From the IMG/VR virus record IMGVR_UViG_3300033156_000875, positions 1 to 20,551 of that record: a DNA stretch of 20,551 bases, one strand, 5' to 3'. This document shows positions 1-7,465 of this stretch, one piece after another. The stretch comes from a virus. Both the position numbers and the translations under genes were made by a program. The notes under the pieces are model-generated. The model ran no database searches and was not told the DNA's origin. It worked only from the letters and a program-made list of their open reading frames with translations. Numbering within the stretch: position 1 is the first letter of the stretch; every line of letters starts with the position of its first letter.

Positions 1-1
1 T

Positions 2-115
2 AACATTCTACGAGGGCAGCATGGATTACCCGAACGAACAAATGAACAGATAATAAATGCGATTTCGGATAAACTTTCTTCCTTAACAACTTATCGATGG
101 ATGGATGAAATATAG
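2..115 (+). CDS. 3' end of an unknown protein (partial)
   Basis: An open frame enters from the left edge and ends at TAG 113-115, giving the last 37 residues, which end in TTYRWMDEI. The stretch is polar and probably helical, with no motif I recognise. It lies just upstream of the packaging genes on the same strand, where small terminase or regulatory genes often sit, but there is too little to assign it. That it is coding is inferred from the open frame up to the edge and from the dense packing of the region. Confidence 0.5.
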   Translation, partial: NILRGQHGLPERTNEQIINAISDKLSSLTTYRWMDEI

Positions 116-167
116 TATATGTATAATTTCACAACATAATTAATTCTAATTCTATAAAGGAGAAATG

Positions 168-539
168 ATGAAAATATCACTACAAAATCCAATTTTAAGT
201 TTCCAAGGCGAAAATTTACCAGAAAGAGTTTTGGGAATAAACTCAAACAACCCACTAAATCTAGGAACTGTACTCATTACTGCCTTAGGCGCTAATTACA
301 CAGATGAGAAAAATCTTCCTGGTAGAGAAAAAGTAGAAAGATATCGACTGGCCGTAAAATTGGTAAATAATACAGAAGTAGAGCTTACTTCCGAAGAAAT
401 CACTTTATGCAAGAAATTAGTAAGTAAACTTACTGGTTCTCTTATTTACGGTCAAGTGGACGCCCTACTTGAGGGAAAACCGACGGGCATTAAGCAGAAA
501 GTAGTGAAGAAGGAAGAACCTAAAGGAGATGGAGATTAA
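168..539 (+). CDS. Conserved-looking hypothetical phage protein upstream of terminase
   Basis: A 123-residue soluble protein with no signal peptide or membrane segment. The centre (DEKNLPGREKVERYRLAVKL, then VELTSEEITLCKKL) is charged and helical, and the tail is Lys/Glu-rich. It looks like small proteins I associate with phage packaging regions, with a 'DEKNL..EEK..R..LA.K' block followed by 'VELT.EEI...KKL', but I cannot name a function. Two ATGs lie in tandem at 165 and 168. AAGGAG at 157-162 is 2 bases from the first and 5 from the second, so the second is preferred. Its end overlaps the next small gene by 11 bases, which suggests translational coupling. A small-terminase role is possible by position only. 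Confidence 0.75.
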   Translation: MKISLQNPILSFQGENLPERVLGINSNNPLNLGTVLITALGANYTDEKNLPGREKVERYRLAVKLVNNTEVELTSEEITLCKKLVSKLTGSLIYGQVDALLEGKPTGIKQKVVKKEEPKGDGD

Positions 540-672
540 TTTTCCAATATATTTCTGCCGGGATTGTGGCGCATTTTTTGAAGACCCGGATATAATTCAA
601 CTTGAGTACCAACTATTGATTTTATGTCCAATTTGTAATAGTGAAAAAACGGAGAAGTACATTATTGAATAG
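529..672 (+). CDS. 47-residue zinc-ribbon protein
   Basis: A short gene overlapping the end of the previous one and ending 3 bases before the terminase start. The protein has two CxxC pairs, C10-x2-C13 (FCRDCGAFF) and C33-x2-C36 (LCPICNSEK), spaced as in a minimal zinc ribbon or rubredoxin-like knuckle. The ATG at 529 directly abuts AAAGGAG (522-528), too close for a normal ribosome-binding site, so translation probably depends on coupling with the upstream gene, whose TAA is at 537-539. No other start fits. Function unknown; zinc binding is inferred from the cysteine spacing. The position next to terminase might suggest a DNA-packaging accessory role, but that is speculation. Confidence 0.7.
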   Translation: MEINFPIYFCRDCGAFFEDPDIIQLEYQLLILCPICNSEKTEKYIIE

Positions 673-675
673 AAA

Positions 676-1986
676 ATGATAGTAACCAAGAAAGAATTAT
701 CTCCAACAATTGAAGAAGTTCAGCATTTGGGAACGATAATCCCTTTCTATCTGCCTTTACCCGGCGGACAAAGCAATTATCACCGTTCTCAAGCAACCAT
801 TAGATGGTTATTTGGAGGAAATAAATCAGGAAAAACTTTTAGTGCAATGGTAGATTTGGGAATGGTTGCTTTGGATGTTCATCCTTTTAGGGAGATAAAA
901 AAATCAGGAGTTATTTGGGTTTGTTCCGAAACGTGGGAAATGGTACGGGATAACTTATGGGAACATTATTTATCCGATATCCTGCCTCCGGAACAAATTA
1001 CAAATATCAAAATGGATAGGGACATCCCTAAGAAAATCTACTTACGAAATGGACATACTATTGAATTTAAAGCATTTTCACAAGGGCGGGAATTGTTCCA
1101 AAGTAGGGATATTGATGCGGTCTATTGTGATGAGCAATGTTTAAGAGACTTTAAGGGTATCTTTGATGAAATTCAAGCCAGATTGTTACTGAGAAAAGGA
1201 TTTCTTTCATGGTCAATGACCCCTATAGTTCCACAAGTTGAGTTGGAGGAAAGAATTGAAAATCTTCCGGATACAGATGAAACCTTTTATTTGGACTTAA
1301 ATGATAATCGAAAATCTAGAGGCGGATATATTGAAGATAAACGTATTGATGATCTAATTAGTGAGTGGCCAGAGGAGATCCGTATTACAAGGGAGAAAGG
1401 AAAATTTAGTTCTTATTATGGAACTGTATATCAGGGATTTGATAGGAGTATACATGTAGTTGACCCTTTCCAAATTCCTGATAGTTGGCCCAGATATAGA
1501 GGAATAGATTTTGGGTTTGTAAATCCGTTTGTCTGCATATGGGCCGCAAAGGATAAGGATGAAAATTGGTACATTTATCGAGAGTATTATAAGGCTAAAA
1601 CGGGAATACAGGAACATATTTTCAACATAAAGGAATTGAGCGGAAATGAAGAATATGTTTCTACAATTGCTGATCCTGAAAATCCAGAAAATAGAGAGGA
1701 AATGAGAAAAGCTGGTATTCCTACAATTGCAGCGGAGAAATCTATAGCTTCTGGAATTGAAATGGTCCAATCAAAATTGAAGAAAAAACAGAATGGATAT
1801 CCAAGTCTATTTGTATTTAGTAACTGCAAAAATGTAATACGGGAATTTATTGTTTATTCTTATCCAAAGAATTCAAAATCAGATAAACCGCTGGCGGAAA
1901 ATGATCACTGCATGGACGTTATTCGCTATATCATTTATACGGTAAGTAAACCAAAGAAAAAAGGACGAATAGTTATTGCGGGATAA
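676..1986 (+). CDS. terL: Terminase large subunit
   Basis: This is the DNA-packaging motor: ATP-driven translocation into the prohead plus nuclease cutting of the concatemer. Of 436 residues, the N-terminal ATPase shows Walker A GGNKSGKT (47-54), Walker B ending in CDE (D152, E153) and the coupling motif SMTP (180-183). The C-terminal RNase H-like nuclease shows D278 in GIDFGF, D333 in ADPENP and D414 in HCMDVIRY, the expected metal-binding acids. Length is normal for the family. No good Shine-Dalgarno precedes the ATG; it starts 3 bases after the stop of the zinc-ribbon gene, so coupling is likely. All catalytic motifs are intact. The antisense frames inside it are shadows. Confidence 0.97.
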   Translation: MIVTKKELSPTIEEVQHLGTIIPFYLPLPGGQSNYHRSQATIRWLFGGNKSGKTFSAMVDLGMVALDVHPFREIKKSGVIWVCSETWEMVRDNLWEHYLSDILPPEQITNIKMDRDIPKKIYLRNGHTIEFKAFSQGRELFQSRDIDAVYCDEQCLRDFKGIFDEIQARLLLRKGFLSWSMTPIVPQVELEERIENLPDTDETFYLDLNDNRKSRGGYIEDKRIDDLISEWPEEIRITREKGKFSSYYGTVYQGFDRSIHVVDPFQIPDSWPRYRGIDFGFVNPFVCIWAAKDKDENWYIYREYYKAKTGIQEHIFNIKELSGNEEYVSTIADPENPENREEMRKAGIPTIAAEKSIASGIEMVQSKLKKKQNGYPSLFVFSNCKNVIREFIVYSYPKNSKSDKPLAENDHCMDVIRYIIYTVSKPKKKGRIVIAG

Positions 1987-1992
1987 CCCATC

Positions 1993-3315
1993 ATGAATAA
2001 AGAAATGAAAAAAGGTAAAATTGTACTTATTACTGGGTCAGATAAAAAAAGAATTGATAAAGCAAATGCTGAATCAAAGCAGATTAAAGAGATTTACCAA
2101 TGGAGTATTAATAATGATTTAGTTCCTCCTCCATATGACCCAAAAGGTTTCTTGGTATTCTATGAAAGAAATGCAACTTTCTTTGCAACAGTAAATCAGA
2201 TTGCAAGAGATGTTGCAGGTCTTGGTTGGGATATTATACTAAAGGATGGGGCTAAAGAAAATAAATCTGAAAAAGAGAAAATAAATGAATTCTTGCAAAA
2301 TTCTGTGCCGGAGAATTCATTAAGAACATTATTTAACGAGATTCTTATCGATTGGGGAACAATAGGATACTTTGGAATTGAAGTTATACGAAACCTGAAG
2401 GGAGAAGTAGCCCAGTTAAAACGTATCCCTGCTTATACGATTCGAGTACATAAATCAAAGAAAAAATTCTGCCAGGTCAAGTATACAAATAAGGTTTGGT
2501 TTAAGCAATTTGGTCTAGAAGAAGATATTTCCTATAAGACAGGAAAAGTAACTTCCAATAATGAGGAAAAAGCAAATGAGATAATTTTCTACAAGAATAG
2601 TTGCCAGACAAATGATTTTTATGGAGTACCAAATATTCTAGCAGCTCTAGGAGATGTTAATGGGTTAGTTGAATCTTCAACGTATAATCAAGCTTTCTTT
2701 GAGAATTTTGGAGTACCTGCATCAATTATCAGATTATCAGGAGAATGGGAAGAAGGATCCGAGGAAATAGTTAAAAAGTTCTTATCCACAGAGGTTAAAG
2801 GTTCTCAGAATGGATTCAAATCTCTAGTTCTACGCCAATCAAAGGACTGTGAGTTAGAATTTGATGATTTAAGTCCAAAGCAAAAGGATTCTTCTTTTGC
2901 AAATTATCAAAAGGAATGTAAGGAAAATGTACTTGCTGTATATTCAATGCCTCCAGAGCGAGTAGGTATTTCTGTAACAGGTCCTCTCGGAGGAGAAAAG
3001 GTAAGAGAAGCAAATCGAATATATAAGCAAGCTATAGTTGAACCTTTACAGTGTGATCTTGAGGACATAATGCAGAAAATCCTTTCTGCACTAGATGTAA
3101 GTAATTATTCTTTCAAATTCAAAGATTTAGATCTTACAGATCCGGAGGAAGAAAATAAGAAAGCAGAAAGTATATCAAAGTTAATATCACAAGGAGTTCT
3201 TTCAATTAATGAAGCAAGGAAGAAATTAGGCTTATCTTCTGTAGAAGGTGGGGATGTATTGAGAATAAGTGGAATTACAGAAGATATTGGAGTAGTAAGC
3301 AATGATGCTAACTGA
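1993..3315 (+). CDS. Portal protein
   Basis: A dodecameric portal protein forms the DNA gate at the unique capsid vertex and docks the terminase. The 440-residue protein carries recognisable portal segments: an N-terminal ATFFATVNQIARDVAGLGWD helix region, then NDFYGVPNILAALGDVNGLV and FFENFGVPASIIRLSGEW, close to the PBSX/XkdE branch of the portal family (from memory, not a search). Length fits. It lies 6 bases after terminase and overlaps the MuF-like gene by 14 bases. There is no strong Shine-Dalgarno before ATG 1993 and a second ATG lies at 2005, so the start is uncertain by four codons. Confidence 0.93.
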   Translation: MNKEMKKGKIVLITGSDKKRIDKANAESKQIKEIYQWSINNDLVPPPYDPKGFLVFYERNATFFATVNQIARDVAGLGWDIILKDGAKENKSEKEKINEFLQNSVPENSLRTLFNEILIDWGTIGYFGIEVIRNLKGEVAQLKRIPAYTIRVHKSKKKFCQVKYTNKVWFKQFGLEEDISYKTGKVTSNNEEKANEIIFYKNSCQTNDFYGVPNILAALGDVNGLVESSTYNQAFFENFGVPASIIRLSGEWEEGSEEIVKKFLSTEVKGSQNGFKSLVLRQSKDCELEFDDLSPKQKDSSFANYQKECKENVLAVYSMPPERVGISVTGPLGGEKVREANRIYKQAIVEPLQCDLEDIMQKILSALDVSNYSFKFKDLDLTDPEEENKKAESISKLISQGVLSINEARKKLGLSSVEGGDVLRISGITEDIGVVSNDAN

Positions 3316-4099
3316 AAAGCGAAGTAAAAAAACAAACTTCCTTTCTATTATTCGACTACAAAGTAGGAATGAAAAACTCCTTCTTATCGGTATTAAGAAA
3401 TGGTTAATTGAATCACGGAAGCAAATAATAAAGGATGTTAATTCTTTCTTCAAAGCTGCAGATTTTGTCAATTGGGCTTCTATAGAGGAGAATGGAAGAA
3501 ATATATTAAATCCCGTAATATTAAATATTTATACAAGTGGAAAAAAACAGGCGAGAAGAATTCTAGAATTACGTGGTGCTTTTGATATTACTTCAATAGA
3601 AACAGTAGAAGCATCAAGAAAGATTTGTTCCAAATTAGTAACTGGAATTACAAATGAAACAAGAATTGCTATCACAGAGCAGATTACAGCAGGATTAGCA
3701 GAAGGCAAATCTAACACAGTAATTGCTAGAGAATTGAGACCTCTAGTTGGGTTGAATAATAGACAAGCAAATGCTGTAGTAAATTTGAGAAGGGAATTGG
3801 AAGGGAAAGGTTTAACTCAAGCTGATATTAATAGAAGGATATCAGCTTATTCCAATAGAAGTTTAATACAAAGAACTAATACAATAGCAAGAACCGAAAC
3901 AGCACGTGCCCAGCATGCTGGTTACATAGAACAACTGACTAAAGAAAATGTAGCAAGAGTAGAGTATAGTGCTTTTCCGGGCTGTTGTGATGAGTGTACT
4001 GAACTAGATGGGAAAGAATATTCAATAACTGAAGGACAAAACTTAATTCCATTACATCCCAACTGTCGTTGTGCGGTTTTACCGGTTGTTAATTTTTAA
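3302..4099 (+). CDS. MuF-like minor head (morphogenesis) protein
   Basis: A capsid-internal protein of the Mu gpF / SPP1 gp7 family, which binds the portal and is packaged in few copies. The C-terminal MuF domain is clear: NTIARTETARAQHAGY, then FPGCCDECTELDGKEY and HPNCRC. C228, C229, C232, H252, C255 and C257 are the usual conserved Cys/His set. The 265 residues match a bare MuF domain with a helical N-terminus and no extra toxin or enzyme domain. The start at 3302 has GGAG 9 bases upstream (3289-3292) and lies inside the last codons of the portal gene. The portal-MuF-protease order is standard. Confidence 0.93.
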   Translation: MMLTEKRSKKTNFLSIIRLQSRNEKLLLIGIKKWLIESRKQIIKDVNSFFKAADFVNWASIEENGRNILNPVILNIYTSGKKQARRILELRGAFDITSIETVEASRKICSKLVTGITNETRIAITEQITAGLAEGKSNTVIARELRPLVGLNNRQANAVVNLRRELEGKGLTQADINRRISAYSNRSLIQRTNTIARTETARAQHAGYIEQLTKENVARVEYSAFPGCCDECTELDGKEYSITEGQNLIPLHPNCRCAVLPVVNF

Positions 4100-4112
4100 G
4101 AAGGATATAGAT

Positions 4113-5003
4113 ATGCGAATCGAACAGATAGAAAAAGGAATTATAGAGGATATTGACACTAAATCACTTCATTCTTTGCGTCTTCGATCTATTCAACTAT
4201 TTGATAAGTACTTTAGTGATCCCAATATAGATAGGGCAGAAGGTTTAGATTTAAGTAAATCAGAATTGTTGGAAAAGTATTCTATACTAGAATATGAAAT
4301 GAAGAATCGAAATATATCAATTCCAACAAAGAATATCGACAAAGCTCTATTTTCTTATCGGATGAAAAGGAAAAAAGAAGTAAGTAAGGAAGTTGATATT
4401 ACTAAACCTTACCCAAATGAACATTCTGCCCGTATAAATAATCCAGATAAATACAAAAGGATACGTAGGGAAAATGATGCTTTTGGCGATGGAATTCATG
4501 TATTGTGGGGAATTACAACAAATAATAAAGTAGAGGTTCAGGCCATTCGCTTTGATTCAGATAAGTTTACTGTTAAACAGGCTAAAGATTGGCTGAAAGA
4601 AAATAACTATAAACCAATTAGTTTTGAACCTGCAAAGGAAGAAAAATCAAAAATCGCTATTATTTCAAAGCAGAATGAAGAACAAATCGTTTATGGGATT
4701 GTTTATGCTCCTAATGAAGTAGATACACAAGGTGATTTCTCAACAGAGGAAGAAATTAGAAAAGCAGCCTATAGTTTTGCCTTAAATGGGTTCAAAATGA
4801 AAATAAATCATAGAGGGGGTAGAATTCTAGCGACAGTATTAGAATCTTATCTAGCTCCTTCTGATTTAACTATTGAGGAAACACCTATTCAAAAAGGTAC
4901 ATGGCTTCTTTGTGCAAAAATTCATGATAAAGATATTTGGAAGAAAGTGAAAGAAGGAGAAATTACTGGATTTTCAATGGCCGGTATTGCCGAAGTTGAA
5001 TAA
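4113..5003 (+). CDS. XkdF-type prohead maturation protease
   Basis: A putative serine protease of the XkdF / peptidase S78_2 group, expected to trim scaffold and capsid during prohead maturation. Of 296 residues, about 100-165 form a domain with NEHSARINNPDKYKRIRREN and VEVQAIRFDSDKFTVKQA, often seen joined to this protease. The C-terminal part is the protease, with VYGIVYAPNEVDTQGD, INHRGG (H233), LESYLAPSDL and GEITGFSMAG (S288). H233 and S288 are the likely catalytic pair. I chose ATG 4113 over 4071 because AAGGA lies 7 bases upstream (4101-4105) and the earlier start would overlap the MuF gene by 29 bases. The ORF stops just where the family normally continues into a 'D.DEVS.V..PAN.RKF' segment; here that opens the next gene. 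Confidence 0.88.
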   Translation: MRIEQIEKGIIEDIDTKSLHSLRLRSIQLFDKYFSDPNIDRAEGLDLSKSELLEKYSILEYEMKNRNISIPTKNIDKALFSYRMKRKKEVSKEVDITKPYPNEHSARINNPDKYKRIRRENDAFGDGIHVLWGITTNNKVEVQAIRFDSDKFTVKQAKDWLKENNYKPISFEPAKEEKSKIAIISKQNEEQIVYGIVYAPNEVDTQGDFSTEEEIRKAAYSFALNGFKMKINHRGGRILATVLESYLAPSDLTIEETPIQKGTWLLCAKIHDKDIWKKVKEGEITGFSMAGIAEVE

Positions 5004-5042
5004 AGATTAGAACTCAAATTAGTTTGAGGAGGAAATATTAAC

Positions 5043-5948
5043 ATGAGGAAAGACAGACATGGAAAACTTGTAGATATGGATATTGATGAGGTTAGTGTAG
5101 TAACTAAGCCTGCCAATAAACGGAAGTTTTTATTCTATAAAAACACGGAAGAATTGGAAAATGCAAAACCAATGTTTGAGAAGGAAAGTGAAATAGATCT
5201 TGAAATAACCAGCAATGGTACGAGAGAAGGAACAATCTTGAAACTAAACGGAACAGTTGTTCCTACTCCAGAAGCTATTTGGTTTTCTCTTTACGAAGTA
5301 TATGAAAAACCTGGTACTTATCGTGTAGAAGCCAGTTATACCCAAAAAGAAAATGTGGACGGGATTGAAGTCTCTCAAACATATATGTTACGAAAGGAAA
5401 ATACAATGATAGACAGTATTATAGATCAACTTAAAGAGATGTTCGGAAAAGATTTTGAAGTCGAACAGGTAGAAAAGAATGAGGAAACTTTGTCTACGCT
5501 GATAAAGGCTCTGGAAGTAACCGATAGTTATAAATCTGATTTCCCTGAAGAACTTGGGAATGCTCTTACTATACTTGCCAAGTATGCCCTTAGTGGATAC
5601 GTAGTAGAGAAGGAAGTTGAGCAGAAGCCTGAGGACGAGGGAGCAGAAAAGCAAGAATCCGAGGATGAGAAACCTGAGGAAGCAGAAAAGCAAGAATCCG
5701 AGGAAGAGAAACCTGAGGAAGATACGACTAATGCTACTGAAGTAGATAAGTCAGCGGAAATCATGGAAGGTGTATCCAAAGTTGCAGAATCAGTTTCAAC
5801 AATTTCAAAATCAATCGAGAAAATAACTGAAGCAATTGGCAATTTGGAGGAAAGAATAGAGACAGTAGAAAAGACTGTTGGAACAAGTAAGCAAGTAACT
5901 GAGGATGAGGCGCCAGAATTTGTGGATCCTTATCCCAGTTTAGGTTAA
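5043..5948 (+). CDS. Scaffold-like protein with protease-tail and Ig-like N-terminus
   Basis: A 301-residue composite. Residues 1-33 (DIDEVSVVTKPANKRKFLFYK) match the segment that normally ends XkdF-type proteases. Residues about 48-118 look like a beta-sandwich, Ig-like domain (YEKPGTYRVEASYTQ). From 122 on the protein is helical and acidic, with a Glu/Lys/Pro repeat (201-226) and a coiled coil (about 232-280), typical of a capsid scaffold. It lies between protease and major capsid gene, where the scaffold belongs. AGGAGG at 5027-5032 lies 10 bases before the ATG. It is in the same frame as the protease, from which two stops (TAA 5001, TGA 5025) separate it. Scaffold role is inferred from position and composition. 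Confidence 0.8.
   Translation: MRKDRHGKLVDMDIDEVSVVTKPANKRKFLFYKNTEELENAKPMFEKESEIDLEITSNGTREGTILKLNGTVVPTPEAIWFSLYEVYEKPGTYRVEASYTQKENVDGIEVSQTYMLRKENTMIDSIIDQLKEMFGKDFEVEQVEKNEETLSTLIKALEVTDSYKSDFPEELGNALTILAKYALSGYVVEKEVEQKPEDEGAEKQESEDEKPEEAEKQESEEEKPEEDTTNATEVDKSAEIMEGVSKVAESVSTISKSIEKITEAIGNLEERIETVEKTVGTSKQVTEDEAPEFVDPYPSLG
5406..5948 (+). CDS. Possible nested scaffold protein from internal start
   Basis: Inside the previous gene, the ATG of residue 122 (ENTMIDSIIDQL) has AAGGA at 5394-5398, 7 bases upstream, a better-spaced site than that of the full-length gene. Initiation here would give a 180-residue acidic, coiled-coil protein lacking the protease-tail and Ig-like parts: a free scaffold. 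Lambda makes its scaffold Nu3 from an internal start within the C protease gene in the same way. The internal product is inferred, not proven. Confidence 0.4.
   Translation: MIDSIIDQLKEMFGKDFEVEQVEKNEETLSTLIKALEVTDSYKSDFPEELGNALTILAKYALSGYVVEKEVEQKPEDEGAEKQESEDEKPEEAEKQESEEEKPEEDTTNATEVDKSAEIMEGVSKVAESVSTISKSIEKITEAIGNLEERIETVEKTVGTSKQVTEDEAPEFVDPYPSLG
5643..5720 (+). repeat. Tandem 39-bp repeat in scaffold gene (2 copies)
   Basis: Two adjacent 39-bp units (5643-5681, 5682-5720) differ at one base (GAT to GAA). They encode two AEKQESE(D/E)EKPEE units in the acidic linker before the coiled coil. This is a recent-looking in-frame duplication of low-complexity sequence, and such linkers tolerate length change. 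Confidence 0.9.
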
Positions 5949-5967
5949 AAAGAAAGGAATTTACATC

Positions 5968-7038
5968 ATGTATAGTAACAAGAAACTTCTGAGTAAAGCT
6001 CGAATGGTCGAGAAATTAACTTCGATTTCGGGCACACTGGTTGCTGAGGAGGCTGATGCGTTTATTACTTCCTTGGTCGATCAGTCAGTATTGAAAAATA
6101 ACTGCCGCATTATCCGAATGGATGGTGAGAAGAAAAATGTTCGGCATATTGGTTTCGGTTCCGGTAGATTTTTGAAACCGGCAGATTCGTTTAGTTCTTC
6201 AGATTATAAAACTACTTTTGATGATAACAAAATTGAACTGAACACCGAACATTTCCGTGGCGCTTATGCCATTTACGATGCTGATCTGGAAGATTACCGT
6301 GTAATGTCTGCAGAGGAATTTAAGACAACAGTTATGAACCTTATTGCGAAGCAAGTAGCCAATGAACTTGAGGAGATTGCATGGATTGCTGATGCTCACT
6401 CTTTGGGTGGCTTCTCTGATTCAGATGCAAGAAGTAAACTTGATGGGTGGAGATATCAAATTACCCACAGTGGTTCCGGCGAAACTTATGAGAATGATGT
6501 AACCGGTTCTGCTGTTATTCTTGATGCTTCTCTGGGTTCAGGCCATTCTACAGATTTTGATAAAGCAGGCGGGATCTCTGTATGGAACGACAGCATCAAT
6601 GCTTATGAGCATAAGTATCACAAAATGTATAAGAATTGGCCCAACGAGTATAAAGGAATTGATCTGTCCAACCTTAGATTTTGGAATCACGGGACAGTTA
6701 CAGCAGATTATTCGGAAGCCGTTGGCGGAAGAGCTACAGGTCTTGGCGATAAAGCACTTCAGGAAGGTAATATTCGGGTAGCTGCTGGTATTCCTATTGT
6801 TGATGCCAATAAAATGGCAATTACACTTGATGAATCAGGTGTGCTTGGTGGAGGTTCTTATACAGATGTTCTTTTGACCCCAGCCAAGAACTTAGTTATG
6901 GGAATCCAAAGGAGACTTACAATTGAGCCCGATCGAGATGCTGCAAACGAAAGAACTCTGTACTTCTTCAGTATTAGAGTTGATTTCAAAGTTGCAGATG
7001 TACGGGCCTGCGTACTTTGTAAAAACTTAACGTATTGA
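5968..7038 (+). CDS. Major capsid protein (HK97 fold)
   Basis: The shell subunit, 356 residues, directly after protease and scaffold and before the connector genes, as in most HK97-type heads. Supporting segments are the helical N-arm, FKTTVMNLIAKQVANELEEIAWI (spine-helix-like) and the C-terminal LLTPAKNLVMGIQRRLTIEP then RTLYFFSIRVDFKVADVRA, typical of capsid P- and A-domain strands. Assignment rests on position, length and these features rather than on one diagnostic motif. AAAGGA (5953-5958) precedes the ATG by about 9 bases. The codon use looks a little more GC-rich than that of neighbouring genes, which would suit high expression. A hairpin follows the stop. Confidence 0.9.
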   Translation: MYSNKKLLSKARMVEKLTSISGTLVAEEADAFITSLVDQSVLKNNCRIIRMDGEKKNVRHIGFGSGRFLKPADSFSSSDYKTTFDDNKIELNTEHFRGAYAIYDADLEDYRVMSAEEFKTTVMNLIAKQVANELEEIAWIADAHSLGGFSDSDARSKLDGWRYQITHSGSGETYENDVTGSAVILDASLGSGHSTDFDKAGGISVWNDSINAYEHKYHKMYKNWPNEYKGIDLSNLRFWNHGTVTADYSEAVGGRATGLGDKALQEGNIRVAAGIPIVDANKMAITLDESGVLGGGSYTDVLLTPAKNLVMGIQRRLTIEPDRDAANERTLYFFSIRVDFKVADVRACVLCKNLTY

Positions 7039-7062
7039 CGATAAGTATTTGTAGATAAAAGA

Positions 7063-7090
7063 GTTAGGGGGCTTTAATTAGTCCCCTAAC
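7063..7090 (+). terminator. Stem-loop after major capsid gene
   Basis: The arms 7063-7073 (GTTAGGGGGCT) and 7080-7090 (AGTCCCCTAAC) pair over 11 bp with one G-U, around a 6-base loop. The 3' side is followed by CCTTCCCTTT rather than a run of T, so this is more likely an attenuator or mRNA 3'-end stabiliser than a strong intrinsic terminator. It sits 25 bases after the capsid stop and before a gene on the same strand. Confidence 0.6.
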
Positions 7091-7116
7091 CCTTCCCTTT
7101 ATGTGAGAAATGTAAG

Positions 7117-7446
7117 ATGTATATTATTCGTAACAATGGAGAAGGTGTAAGTATAAATATTCCTTTAGGGATAAACAAGACAATCTTTTTTCCTGAAAAC
7201 GGAGTGATTAAGACAAATAATAAGGATTTAATGTATTGGATTGCAAATGAAGCAGAAGTATCAGTAAAAGTAAGAGATGCTTTTCCCGGGGAAGTAGAAA
7301 CTAATCTAGTTGATTTTCAAAGGGAGGAAGAAAGAAAAGTTGAACTAGAAGAGAAAGCTGATTTAGCTGAGTTGGAATATTTAATTAATTGGATTGGAGT
7401 TAAAGCATCTATTTCAATTCTAAAGAAAGAAATTTATCAATCTTAG
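7117..7446 (+). CDS. Small head-region protein, paralogue A
   Basis: A 109-residue protein of unknown function. It starts MYIIRNNGEG, has a short beta-rich N-terminal part, VIKTNNKD and EVETNL, then an acidic helical stretch and a C-terminus (LAELEYLINWIGVKASISIL) that may be a small helical domain. The next gene is clearly related (MYIIRNNGKR, VIKTRNKE, EVETNL), so the pair arose by duplication. The leader GAGAAATGTAAG before the ATG resembles the partner's AGGAGAAATGAT, showing that the ribosome-binding region was copied too, though here it is weaker. Position between capsid and adaptor suits a capsid-associated or decoration protein, but I cannot assign one. Confidence 0.75.
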   Translation: MYIIRNNGEGVSINIPLGINKTIFFPENGVIKTNNKDLMYWIANEAEVSVKVRDAFPGEVETNLVDFQREEERKVELEEKADLAELEYLINWIGVKASISILKKEIYQS

Positions 7447-7465
7447 AATTATAAGGAGAAATGAT

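Noticed and set aside
113-130. TATAAT at 122-127 as a promoter for the 168 gene
   Set aside because: There is no -35 hexamer 16-18 bases upstream, and the extended -10 TG is at the wrong spacing; in AT-rich DNA such strings are common.
4071-4112. Earlier ATG (4071) for the prohead protease
   Set aside because: It has no ribosome-binding site and would overlap the MuF gene by 29 bases; ATG 4113 has AAGGA at 7 bases.
5528-5842. - strand Ser-rich frame across the scaffold gene
   Set aside because: It is the antisense of the Glu-rich repeats (GAG/GAA read as CTC/TTC), with no start signal.
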